Source: Burkholderiaceae bacterium
Lineage (GTDB): Bacteria > Pseudomonadota > Gammaproteobacteria > Burkholderiales > Burkholderiaceae
DNA: 6,422 nt
NCBI GenBank assembly: GCA_023253905.1
Contig: JALREG010000224.1
Location: forward strand, 1 to 6,422
Direction of reading: 5' to 3'
Below, one piece after another: positions 1 to 5,417 of this stretch (positions within the stretch are counted from its first letter, which is position 1; each line of letters starts with the position of its first letter). The notes under the pieces were generated by a model. It did not search any database and had not been told where the DNA came from. It saw only the letters and a program-made list of their open reading frames with translations. The position numbers were made by a program, and so were the translations under genes.

Positions 1-110
1 TGGCGGTGAAACTCAGCCGGCTGACCGGCCACGTGGCGAGCCGCGCGCCGCACTCGGGCTACGTGCTGCCTTCGGCGCAGGCGCTCGAGGAATTTCTGCA
101 GCACGGTTGA
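1..110 (+). CDS. C-terminal end of an unrecognised protein (5' part outside window)
   Basis: An open frame enters from the left edge (first full codon at 3) and ends at TGA 108-110, giving 35 visible residues that end in ALEEFLQHG. I do not recognise the family from this tail. Support for coding is compositional: nearly every third position is G or C, as in the other genes here, whereas the antisense frame (the end of the tetR gene) has a much weaker third-position G/C preference over the same bases. It converges on tetR and overlaps its 3' end by 98 bp. No function is proposed. That this is a real gene end is an inference from codon pattern only. Confidence 0.5.
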   Translation, partial: AVKLSRLTGHVASRAPHSGYVLPSAQALEEFLQHG

Positions 111-750
111 GCGCTGGCTCAAGCACCAGGCGTTCGATTTCGCGCTGGCGATCAGCACGGGCTCGCGTGTCGCCGTGATGATGGAGCAGAGACTCGCCGA
201 TTTCGGTTGAGTAGGTGACGAAGGCGCGCGCGCGGGCCTGAGCGGGCGGTAGGCCCAGGGCCCGGAAAACTTCCTCGTGATAGGCGAGCCGGCTGCGGTC
301 GGCTTCGTCCAGCACCTGCTGTGCGAGCGCATCCCGGCGGGCCCAGGCCCGGATGGCGAGCTCGATGCGCGCGGCGCGCTCGGCCGCGCGGCCCCGGTGG
401 GGGAGCGAAATCATGTCGCGCAGGCGCTCGCGGGGATCGCTGCTGGCGCTTGCGAGCCGGCGCGTGAGCGCAAGCGTGGCGCGCTCGCTCCAGGCCTGTA
501 GCACGCGGCGCAGCAGATCTTCGCGGTCGCGGAAATGCCAGTAGAAGCTGCCTCGGGTGACACGGAGCTGCTTGGCAAGTACGTCGACCCGAACACGGTC
601 GATGCCTTCGTTGACCAGCACGTCGGTGGCGGCGTCGATCCACGCCTCCGGGGTGAGAGCCTCCCGGCGCGGTCGTTTGGCAGCGCCTGCCACTGAGGCT
701 CGAGGCGAGGCGGCGCGGTTCGGCACACGGGTCGTGGCGGGTGTTTTCAT
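13..750 (-). CDS. TetR/AcrR-family transcriptional regulator, probable repressor of the divergent operon
   Basis: With the start at ATG 750 the protein has 245 residues. A basic, probably disordered leader (1-30) is followed by a typical TetR N-terminal DNA-binding domain at about 33-80, with the helix-turn-helix around DVLAKQLRVTRGSFYWHF (56-73). A helical ligand-binding/dimerisation region continues to about 212. The last 33 residues are a Pro/Ala/Arg-rich tail with no obvious fold, lying antisense to the neighbouring gene. Family members are usually near 200 residues, so both ends are long. The open frame extends upstream to 840, but that stretch translates the operator/promoter DNA and is unlikely to be protein. 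In-frame ATGs at 771 and 762 are alternatives, and none of the three starts has a clear Shine-Dalgarno sequence. The gene is divergent from the CoA-ligase operon and faces two matching inverted repeats, the usual arrangement for an autoregulated local repressor. The ligand is unknown; an aryl-CoA or aromatic acid is inferred from context. Confidence 0.88.
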   Translation of the reverse strand: MKTPATTRVPNRAASPRASVAGAAKRPRREALTPEAWIDAATDVLVNEGIDRVRVDVLAKQLRVTRGSFYWHFRDREDLLRRVLQAWSERATLALTRRLASASSDPRERLRDMISLPHRGRAAERAARIELAIRAWARRDALAQQVLDEADRSRLAYHEEVFRALGLPPAQARARAFVTYSTEIGESLLHHHGDTRARADRQREIERLVLEPALNRAAEIPRAPAPKAARSPSAARGSPRGRSAG

Positions 751-763
751 AACTGGGATCATG

Positions 764-781
764 CCATACATTGGTGTATGG
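764..781. promoter_or_regulatory. Operator-like inverted repeat O1 (CCATACA-N4-TGTATGG)
   Basis: Arms of seven bases (764-770 and 775-781) are perfect reverse complements around a TTGG spacer. The repeat lies just upstream of the tetR start and covers the proposed -35 of the rightward promoter. Its core, CATACA-N4-TGTATG (765-780), recurs in O2. Symmetry and position fit a binding site for a TetR dimer; which protein binds is inferred. Confidence 0.72.
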
Positions 782-807
782 AAAGTAAGCCAAAGTCTGA
801 GTAGAAT
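779..807 (+). promoter_or_regulatory. Putative sigma-70 promoter of the CoA-ligase operon
   Basis: TGGAAA (779-784, 4 of 6 to TTGACA) and TAGAAT (802-807, 5 of 6 to TATAAT) are separated by 17 bp. The start would fall near 814, inside O2, leaving a leader of about 40 bases before the TTG start at 854. O1 overlaps the -35 and O2 the start site, as expected for a repressed promoter. Assigned by eye, without a scoring matrix. Confidence 0.5.
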
Positions 808-831
808 ATTCCATACACATACAGATGTGTA
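803..831 (-). promoter_or_regulatory. Putative sigma-70 promoter of the tetR gene
   Basis: On the minus strand, TACACA (831-826, 4 of 6 to TTGACA) and TATTCT (808-803) are 17 bp apart. The -10 occupies nearly the same bases as the rightward -10, and the -35 sits in the right arm of O2. Transcription would start near 796 and run through O1 before the start codon. This would give autoregulation and mutual exclusion with the divergent promoter. The match is weaker than the rightward one. Confidence 0.38.
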
Positions 832-834
832 TGG
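811..834. promoter_or_regulatory. Operator-like inverted repeat O2 (10-bp perfect arms)
   Basis: CCATACACAT (811-820) and ATGTGTATGG (825-834) are perfect reverse complements separated by ACAG. Inside it, CATACA 818-823 and TGTATG 828-833 are separated by four bases, the same geometry as O1. The left CATACA is duplicated in tandem (812-817 and 818-823). The site covers the expected transcription start of the rightward promoter and the proposed -35 of the leftward one, so occupancy should block both. It is probably a TetR-family operator; its footprint is not known. Confidence 0.75.
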
Positions 835-841
835 ATACATC

Positions 842-845
842 GGAG
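842..845 (+). promoter_or_regulatory. Ribosome binding site deciding the TTG start of fcs
   Basis: GGAG sits eight bases upstream of TTG 854-856. It is the only convincing Shine-Dalgarno/start pair in this frame between the operator region and the conserved ligase domain, so it fixes a non-ATG start. Confidence 0.6.
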
Positions 846-853
846 CTCAGATC

Positions 854-2728
854 TTGAATTCCTCTACCGCGCCCGCTGCACGCGCCCGCCAGCCGCAGCG
901 CCCATCTCCCGAGTCCAATTTCTTCTCCGACCCGTCCCTGCTTGCCCCGCGCCGAGTCGAGCGCATTGATCTCGGCGAGGGCGCTTTTATTCTCCGTTCT
1001 CCTGAACCGCTCAAGCCCTGGGCCGGCTCCGTAGGCGTCTGGCTCGAGCAGTGGGCGAGGGAAAAGCCCCATGCGAATGCCTTTGCCGAGCCCGCCGGGC
1101 TGTCGCGTGCAGAGGTGTCGTCCGGCTACACCACGCTCACCTGGGCCACGCTCCGTAGCCGCGTGGGCTCGGTCGCCCAGGCGCTCCTTGACATGCGGCT
1201 CGCGCCGGGCGCACCGGTGGTCATCCTGTCCGACAACTCGCTCGACCATCTGGTGCTCATGCTCGCGGCGATGCACGTGGGGCGGGCCGCCTGCACGGTC
1301 AGCAGCGCCTACTGCCGCCTGGCGGGCAGTGATTTCAGCCGTATTCAGGGGATCCTCGCCAAGCTCGCCCCCGGGCTGATCTATGCGTCCGATGCCGCCA
1401 CCTACGGGCCAGCCATCCGCGCCGCGGGCGGTTCGGCACCGGTGGTGCTGAGCCGCGGAGCGGAAGACCTCCCGGGGGCCGTCGGTTTCGATTCACTCGT
1501 AGCCGTCCGCGAAACCGATACCGTGCAGCGTGCCTTCGCTGCCGTGGGGCCCGACACCCACGCCAAATACCTCCTCACCTCCGGCTCCACCGGCCACCCG
1601 AAGGTGGTCATCAACACCCACGGCATGCTGTGTGCCAATCAGCAGATGATTGCGCAGACCCTGCGCTTTCTGGCGATTGAGCCGCCGGTGCTCCTGGACT
1701 GGCTCCCCTGGAGCCATACGTTTGGCGGCAACCACAACGTGAACATCGTGCTCAGAAATGGCGGCATGATGGTGATCGACGACGGCCGTCCCGTGCCGGG
1801 CCTCATTGGCCGAACCCTTGCGCATCTGCGCGAGGTTCAGCCCACGGTGTTCTTCAACGTGCCCCGCGGCTACGACATGTTGCTGCCGGCGCTTGAAGCC
1901 GACCCTGCGCTTGCCCGTCGTTTTTTCGAAAAAATGCGGATGGTGTTCTACGCGGGCGCCGGTATGCCGGTGGCCACCTGGAAGCGGCTGGAATCCGTGG
2001 CCGCGGGCGTGCGGAGCGAACCGGTCTGGCTGACCACCTCATGGGGTTCAACCGAAACCTCGCCTGCCAACACGGCAGCGCACTGGCGGCTCGATCAGCC
2101 TGGCGTCATCGGACTGCCCATGCCGGGTGTCGATCTCAAATTTGTGCCCAGCGCGGGCAAGCTCGAGATGCGTCTTCGCGGACCGCATATTTTCCCCGGC
2201 TATCGCGGCAACGATACGGCCACCCAAGAGGCGTTCGATGATGAGGGCTTCTACCGGATCGGCGATGCGGGTTATCTGCTCGACGAAAGCGATCCCGCCT
2301 CAGGGGTGGTGTTCAATGGCCGCGTGGCGGAAGACTTCAAGCTCACCACGGGAACCTGGGTGTCGGTGGGCACGCTGAGGCTCTCACTCGTCACGGCGCT
2401 TGCGCCGCTCGTCCAGGATGTCGTCATCACTGGACACGATCGCGCCGAGGTGGGTGCACTGCTTTTCTTGAGCGAAGCGGCCCGGGGGGTGCCCGAAGCC
2501 GAGCTGATCGCGCAGCTCCATGACAAACTCGTTGCGCTGGCGGCTCAGGGCGGTGGTTCATCGCAGGTGCCAAGGCGCTTACTCGTGTTGCCCGATCCGC
2601 CCAGCATGGCTGCGGGCGAGATCACCGACAAAGGCTATATCAACCAGCGCATGGTGCTGCAGCGTCGGGCAGCCGAGGTTGAGACACTCCACGCAATCTC
2701 TGCCGACCCGCGCGTGATCCGACTCTGA
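854..2728 (+). CDS. fcs: Feruloyl-CoA synthetase-type AMP-forming acyl-CoA ligase
   Basis: The protein is predicted to activate a hydroxycinnamic or related aromatic acid with ATP and CoA via an acyl-adenylate, in the cytoplasm. From the TTG start at 854 it has 624 residues, in line with the roughly 620-630 of proteobacterial Fcs proteins. That start has GGAG at 842-845, eight bases upstream. No ATG lies in frame between the promoter and codon 114, and upstream in-frame ATGs lie inside the operator region or antisense to tetR. Visible ANL-superfamily motifs are the P-loop LLTSGSTGHPK (240-250), WGSTETS (397-403), YRIGDAGYL (467-475), and FNGRVAEDFKLTTGTWVSV (487-505), which is characteristic of the Fcs subgroup. 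The C-terminal lysine motif is ITDKGYINQR (590-599), with K593 the probable catalytic lysine. It is the first gene of the operon and is divergent from tetR. The ligase class is secure. Ferulate itself is inferred from family resemblance; caffeate, p-coumarate or a dihydro-acid are alternatives. Confidence 0.85.
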   Translation: MNSSTAPAARARQPQRPSPESNFFSDPSLLAPRRVERIDLGEGAFILRSPEPLKPWAGSVGVWLEQWAREKPHANAFAEPAGLSRAEVSSGYTTLTWATLRSRVGSVAQALLDMRLAPGAPVVILSDNSLDHLVLMLAAMHVGRAACTVSSAYCRLAGSDFSRIQGILAKLAPGLIYASDAATYGPAIRAAGGSAPVVLSRGAEDLPGAVGFDSLVAVRETDTVQRAFAAVGPDTHAKYLLTSGSTGHPKVVINTHGMLCANQQMIAQTLRFLAIEPPVLLDWLPWSHTFGGNHNVNIVLRNGGMMVIDDGRPVPGLIGRTLAHLREVQPTVFFNVPRGYDMLLPALEADPALARRFFEKMRMVFYAGAGMPVATWKRLESVAAGVRSEPVWLTTSWGSTETSPANTAAHWRLDQPGVIGLPMPGVDLKFVPSAGKLEMRLRGPHIFPGYRGNDTATQEAFDDEGFYRIGDAGYLLDESDPASGVVFNGRVAEDFKLTTGTWVSVGTLRLSLVTALAPLVQDVVITGHDRAEVGALLFLSEAARGVPEAELIAQLHDKLVALAAQGGGSSQVPRRLLVLPDPPSMAAGEITDKGYINQRMVLQRRAAEVETLHAISADPRVIRL

Positions 2729-2744
2729 TCAAGATCTCCCCTTT

Positions 2745-2762
2745 ATGGAAGCTTTCAAATGA
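2745..2762 (+). other. Possible five-codon leader ORF overlapping the crotonase start
   Basis: ATG 2745 opens a frame encoding MEAFK whose TGA (2760-2762) overlaps the downstream ATG (2759-2761) as ATGA. It could allow terminating ribosomes to reinitiate on the crotonase gene. Its own upstream CTCCCC sequence is not a Shine-Dalgarno site, and GGAA 2747-2750 more simply serves the crotonase start eight bases away. Such a short frame may be chance. Confidence 0.15.
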
Positions 2763-3598
2763 CTCAGCACACCCCCGCTCCGCGACCTGACCTCGAACGC
2801 TTTGATCCTCCCTCGGGTCCCTTGTCCGGGCTGAATCTGGTGCGACTCGAGCGAAGCGGTGCCATTTTTCATCTGCGCCTGAATCGCCCCGCCAAGCGGA
2901 ACTCGGTGAGTGATGAAATGCTCCGGCAGATCCACACCGTGTTTCTCAACCTGCCAGCCGACGTGCGCGTCCTGATCCTCAGTGGCGAGGGCGAGCATTT
3001 CAGCGCGGGTCTCGACCTGTCCGAGGTGAGCGAGCGCACAGTCGCCGAGGGCATTCATCACTCGCGTGCCTGGCATGCGTGTTTCGAGTCGATTCAGTTC
3101 GGACCGGTGCCGGTCATTGCAGTGCTCCATGGGGCTGTGGTGGGCGGCGGGCTGGAGCTCGCAGCCTCCGCCCATCTTCGGGTCTCGGAAGCGGGCACGT
3201 TTTACGCGCTCCCCGAAGGCACACGCGGCATCTTTGTCGGCGGCGGCGGCTCGGTGCGCATTGCCCGGCTCACCGGTACCGCGCTCATGACCGACATGAT
3301 GCTCACCGGTCGGGTGCTCGATGCCAACGAAGGTCTGACGGCCTCGCTTGCCACCTATCTCGTCCCCGCCGGGGAGGGCCTTGCGAAGGCACTCGAGCTT
3401 GCTGTGCGTATTGCGGGCAATGCGCCGCTGTCCAACTATGCCATCACGCAGGCCCTGCCTCGTATCGGCGAAATGTCGCCCGCGGAGGGACTCTTTGTGG
3501 AGTCGCTCATGTCGTCCATTGCCCAGGGTGATGAAGCGGCCAAGGAGCGGGTCCGCGCGTTTCTTCAGAAGCGTGCGGCCAAAGTCGAACGCCGATAG
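2759..3598 (+). CDS. Crotonase-family enoyl-CoA hydratase (not hydratase-lyase type)
   Basis: This 279-residue protein is of typical crotonase size with about 25 extra N-terminal residues. The core begins at LVRLERSGAIFHLRLNRPAKRNS (27-49). The two oxyanion-hole regions are FSAGLDL (81-87) and GAVVGGGLELA (125-135). Glutamates E133 (GGGLELA) and E153 (LPEGTRGI) match the two catalytic glutamates of classical enoyl-CoA hydratase. In hydroxycinnamoyl-CoA hydratase-lyase (Ech/HCHL), as I recall the family, the first is replaced (GGGFSP context), so this protein looks like a hydratase that adds water to an alpha,beta-unsaturated CoA ester. ATG 2759 follows GGAA (2747-2750) by eight bases. It begins 30 bp after the ligase stop and ends 18 bp before the dehydrogenase, consistent with one transcript. 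The substrate is presumably the cinnamoyl-type CoA made by its neighbours (inference). Isomerase activity within the same superfamily is possible. Confidence 0.85.
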   Translation: MTQHTPAPRPDLERFDPPSGPLSGLNLVRLERSGAIFHLRLNRPAKRNSVSDEMLRQIHTVFLNLPADVRVLILSGEGEHFSAGLDLSEVSERTVAEGIHHSRAWHACFESIQFGPVPVIAVLHGAVVGGGLELAASAHLRVSEAGTFYALPEGTRGIFVGGGGSVRIARLTGTALMTDMMLTGRVLDANEGLTASLATYLVPAGEGLAKALELAVRIAGNAPLSNYAITQALPRIGEMSPAEGLFVESLMSSIAQGDEAAKERVRAFLQKRAAKVERR

Positions 3599-3604
3599 CG
3601 CCTC

Positions 3605-3609
3605 GGGAG
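3605..3609 (+). promoter_or_regulatory. Ribosome binding site of the acyl-CoA dehydrogenase gene
   Basis: GGGAG ends seven bases before ATG 3617, in the 18-bp gap after the crotonase stop. It supports this start and the operon arrangement. Confidence 0.6.
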
Positions 3610-3616
3610 CACGCCC

Positions 3617-5371
3617 ATGAGCTGGACTTATCAGGCCCCGGTCGCCGATATGCGGTTTGTCATCGAGCAGGTGCTCGAAGCGCCCCGTCACTGGGTGTTC
3701 CGCGCGGGGGAGCTTGACCCTGTCACCGCAGGTGCCGTACTCGAGGAGGCGGCACGTTTCGCAGCCGACCGCCTGCTGCCCCTCAATGCGGTGGGCGATG
3801 CACAGGGTTGCTGGCTCGATCAAACGGGTCGGGTGCGCACGCCCGAAGGCTTTGCAGCCGCCTACCGCCAGTTCGTGGAGGCGGGTTGGCCCGCGCTGCC
3901 TTGCGAGCCAGAGTGGGGCGGGCAAGGCCTTCCCATGCTGATCGATGCGGCGGTGCGCGAAATGTTGAGCGCCTGCAATCACGGCTGGACCATGTATCCC
4001 GATCTGTTGCATGGCGCCTATGAAACGCTGCGCGCTCATGCCAGCGCTGAGTTGAAGGCGCGTTATCTGCCCAAACTCGTCAGCGGCGAATGGCTCGCGG
4101 CCATGGCGCTCACTGAACCTCAGGCGGGGAGTGATCTTGGGTCACTGCGCACGCGGGGTGAGCCGCGCGCCGATGGCTCCCTTGCCATCACCGGCAGCAA
4201 AATTTTCATCTCCGGTGGTGACCATGACCTCACCGACAACATCATTCATCTGGTGCTGTGTCGTCTGCCCGACGCGCCGGCTGGCACGCGCGGCATTTCG
4301 CTTGCGCTCGTCCCTGCAGTGTTGCCCGATGGCTCGCGAAACACCATGAACTGCTCCGGGCTCGAACACAAGATGGGCATTCACGGCAGCGCCACCTGCG
4401 CCATGCAGTACGAGGCCGCCACCGGCTGGCTGGTGGGCGAGCCCAACCGCGGCCTCGCAGCCATGTTTCTCATGATGAACTCAGCGCGGCTGCATGTGGG
4501 GTTGCAGGGGCTGGGTCATCAGGAGATCAGCACGCAGAACGCGGTTCGCTATGCGTTCGAGCGCAGGCAGGGACGCAGTGGCGCGGTGGCGGGGGCAGCG
4601 GCGCCCATCGCGTCGCACGCTGCCATGCGGCATATTCTGCTTCGCAGGCAGGCGCTCACCGAAGCTCAGCGGGTCATCGCGTATCGTGCGGCGCACGCGC
4701 TTGATCAGGCTGCGGAGGGTGCCGATGCGCAGGCACGCCAGCAGGCGCATGCGCTCGCAGGGCTGCTCACGCCGGTGGTCAAGGCGCTCCTCACCGATCA
4801 GGGCTTCCTGGGCACGAGTGAGGCGCTACAGGTGTTTGGCGGCTACGGCTATGTGCGCGAAACCGGCATCGAGCAGTCGCTTCGCGACAGTCGCATTGCC
4901 ATGATTTATGAAGGCACGAACGAAATCCAGGCAATCGATCTTCTGCAGCGAAAAGTGCTGGCGGATGGCGGACAGACGCTGGGCAGTTGGCAGGACGAAG
5001 CCTTGGCGGAGGCCGGGCGCTGCGAGGCGGCCGGGCTTGGCGAATTTGCGAGCATGGTGCGTGACAGCATGGCTCAGCTGAGTGAGGCCGTGCGCGCTAT
5101 TCGCGAGGCTGCGCAAGCCGATGCCGACTGCGCGTCCCGTGTGGCGGATGAATTCCTCCGCGGCGTGTCCTGGGCCATGATGGGTTGGGCGTTTGCAGCG
5201 AGCGCGCGGGCAGCGGTGGGATGCGCTGACAAACGGTTTGCGCAGGCGAAACTCGCCCGCATGCGCTACGGGTTGCAGTGGCTGATGCCGCAGGCGGCGG
5301 TGCACTGGACGCGGGTGCGGGAAGGGGTGAGCGGATGGTCGCTACCGGAGTTGGATGGGGAAGCGGCATAA
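3617..5371 (+). CDS. Large acyl-CoA dehydrogenase (DmdC/FadE-like, with C-terminal extension)
   Basis: A flavoprotein dehydrogenase predicted to oxidise an acyl-CoA to the trans-2-enoyl-CoA, passing electrons to ETF. At 584 residues it belongs to the large subgroup (about 590, as in 3-methylmercaptopropionyl-CoA dehydrogenase) rather than the 380-400-residue common type. The start MSWTYQAPVADMRFVIEQVL (1-20) matches the short N-terminal domain of that subgroup. The FAD/substrate segment is MALTEPQAGSDLGSLRTRG (163-181), followed by TGSKIFISGGDHDL (192-205), ARLHVGLQGLGHQE (290-303) and QVFGGYGYVRETG (405-417). The probable catalytic base is E432 in IYEGTNEIQAIDLLQRKVL (430-448). Residues from about 460 to 584 form the helical C-terminal domain of these proteins. 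It is the third gene of the operon. In context it probably desaturates an arylpropanoyl-CoA such as dihydroferuloyl-CoA, or serves a second beta-oxidation round. The substrate is inferred and not readable from the sequence. Confidence 0.88.
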   Translation: MSWTYQAPVADMRFVIEQVLEAPRHWVFRAGELDPVTAGAVLEEAARFAADRLLPLNAVGDAQGCWLDQTGRVRTPEGFAAAYRQFVEAGWPALPCEPEWGGQGLPMLIDAAVREMLSACNHGWTMYPDLLHGAYETLRAHASAELKARYLPKLVSGEWLAAMALTEPQAGSDLGSLRTRGEPRADGSLAITGSKIFISGGDHDLTDNIIHLVLCRLPDAPAGTRGISLALVPAVLPDGSRNTMNCSGLEHKMGIHGSATCAMQYEAATGWLVGEPNRGLAAMFLMMNSARLHVGLQGLGHQEISTQNAVRYAFERRQGRSGAVAGAAAPIASHAAMRHILLRRQALTEAQRVIAYRAAHALDQAAEGADAQARQQAHALAGLLTPVVKALLTDQGFLGTSEALQVFGGYGYVRETGIEQSLRDSRIAMIYEGTNEIQAIDLLQRKVLADGGQTLGSWQDEALAEAGRCEAAGLGEFASMVRDSMAQLSEAVRAIREAAQADADCASRVADEFLRGVSWAMMGWAFAASARAAVGCADKRFAQAKLARMRYGLQWLMPQAAVHWTRVREGVSGWSLPELDGEAA

Positions 5372-5376
5372 GCCGT

Positions 5377-5412
5377 GCCTGCGTTCACGAATCTCGCAGG
5401 CGTCTTCGCCTT
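5377..5412. terminator. Possible terminator hairpins in the convergent gap
   Basis: Two mutually exclusive stems share bases. GCCTGCG (5377-5383) pairs with CGCAGGC (5395-5401) around an 11-base loop. AGGCG (5398-5402) pairs with CGCCT (5407-5411) around TCTT, followed by TTC. The second resembles a small rho-independent terminator for the rightward operon, but its stem is only 5 bp and the T-tract is short. The 46-bp gap between the two convergent stops holds nothing else. Confidence 0.3.
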
Positions 5413-5417
5413 TCAAC

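Noticed and set aside
751..840. Upstream extension of the TetR frame to ATG 840
   Set aside because: The added residues are a translation of the two palindromes and promoter elements, and the predicted leftward transcript starts at about 796, inside this stretch.
557..853. Upstream extension of the CoA-ligase frame to ATG 557
   Set aside because: The extra 99 codons are antisense to the TetR DNA-binding domain and translate the promoter/operators. The TTG at 854 with its ribosome binding site gives the expected length.
152..1276. 374-codon open frame on the minus strand across tetR, the operators and the start of fcs
   Set aside because: It overlaps the clear TetR frame on the same strand and the regulatory palindromes. 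Its translation is Arg/His-rich with no domain.
2759..3598. Assigning the crotonase as ech (hydroxycinnamoyl-CoA hydratase-lyase) because it follows fcs
   Set aside because: The N-terminus and the GGGLELA segment with E133 do not match the hydratase-lyase sequence as I know it, so only a general hydratase call is justified.
2729..4039. 436-codon open frame on the minus strand, opposite the crotonase and the start of the dehydrogenase
   Set aside because: It lies wholly antisense to two well-recognised genes, has low-complexity His/Arg/Gly-rich composition and no family motif. This is the usual shadow of high-GC codon use.
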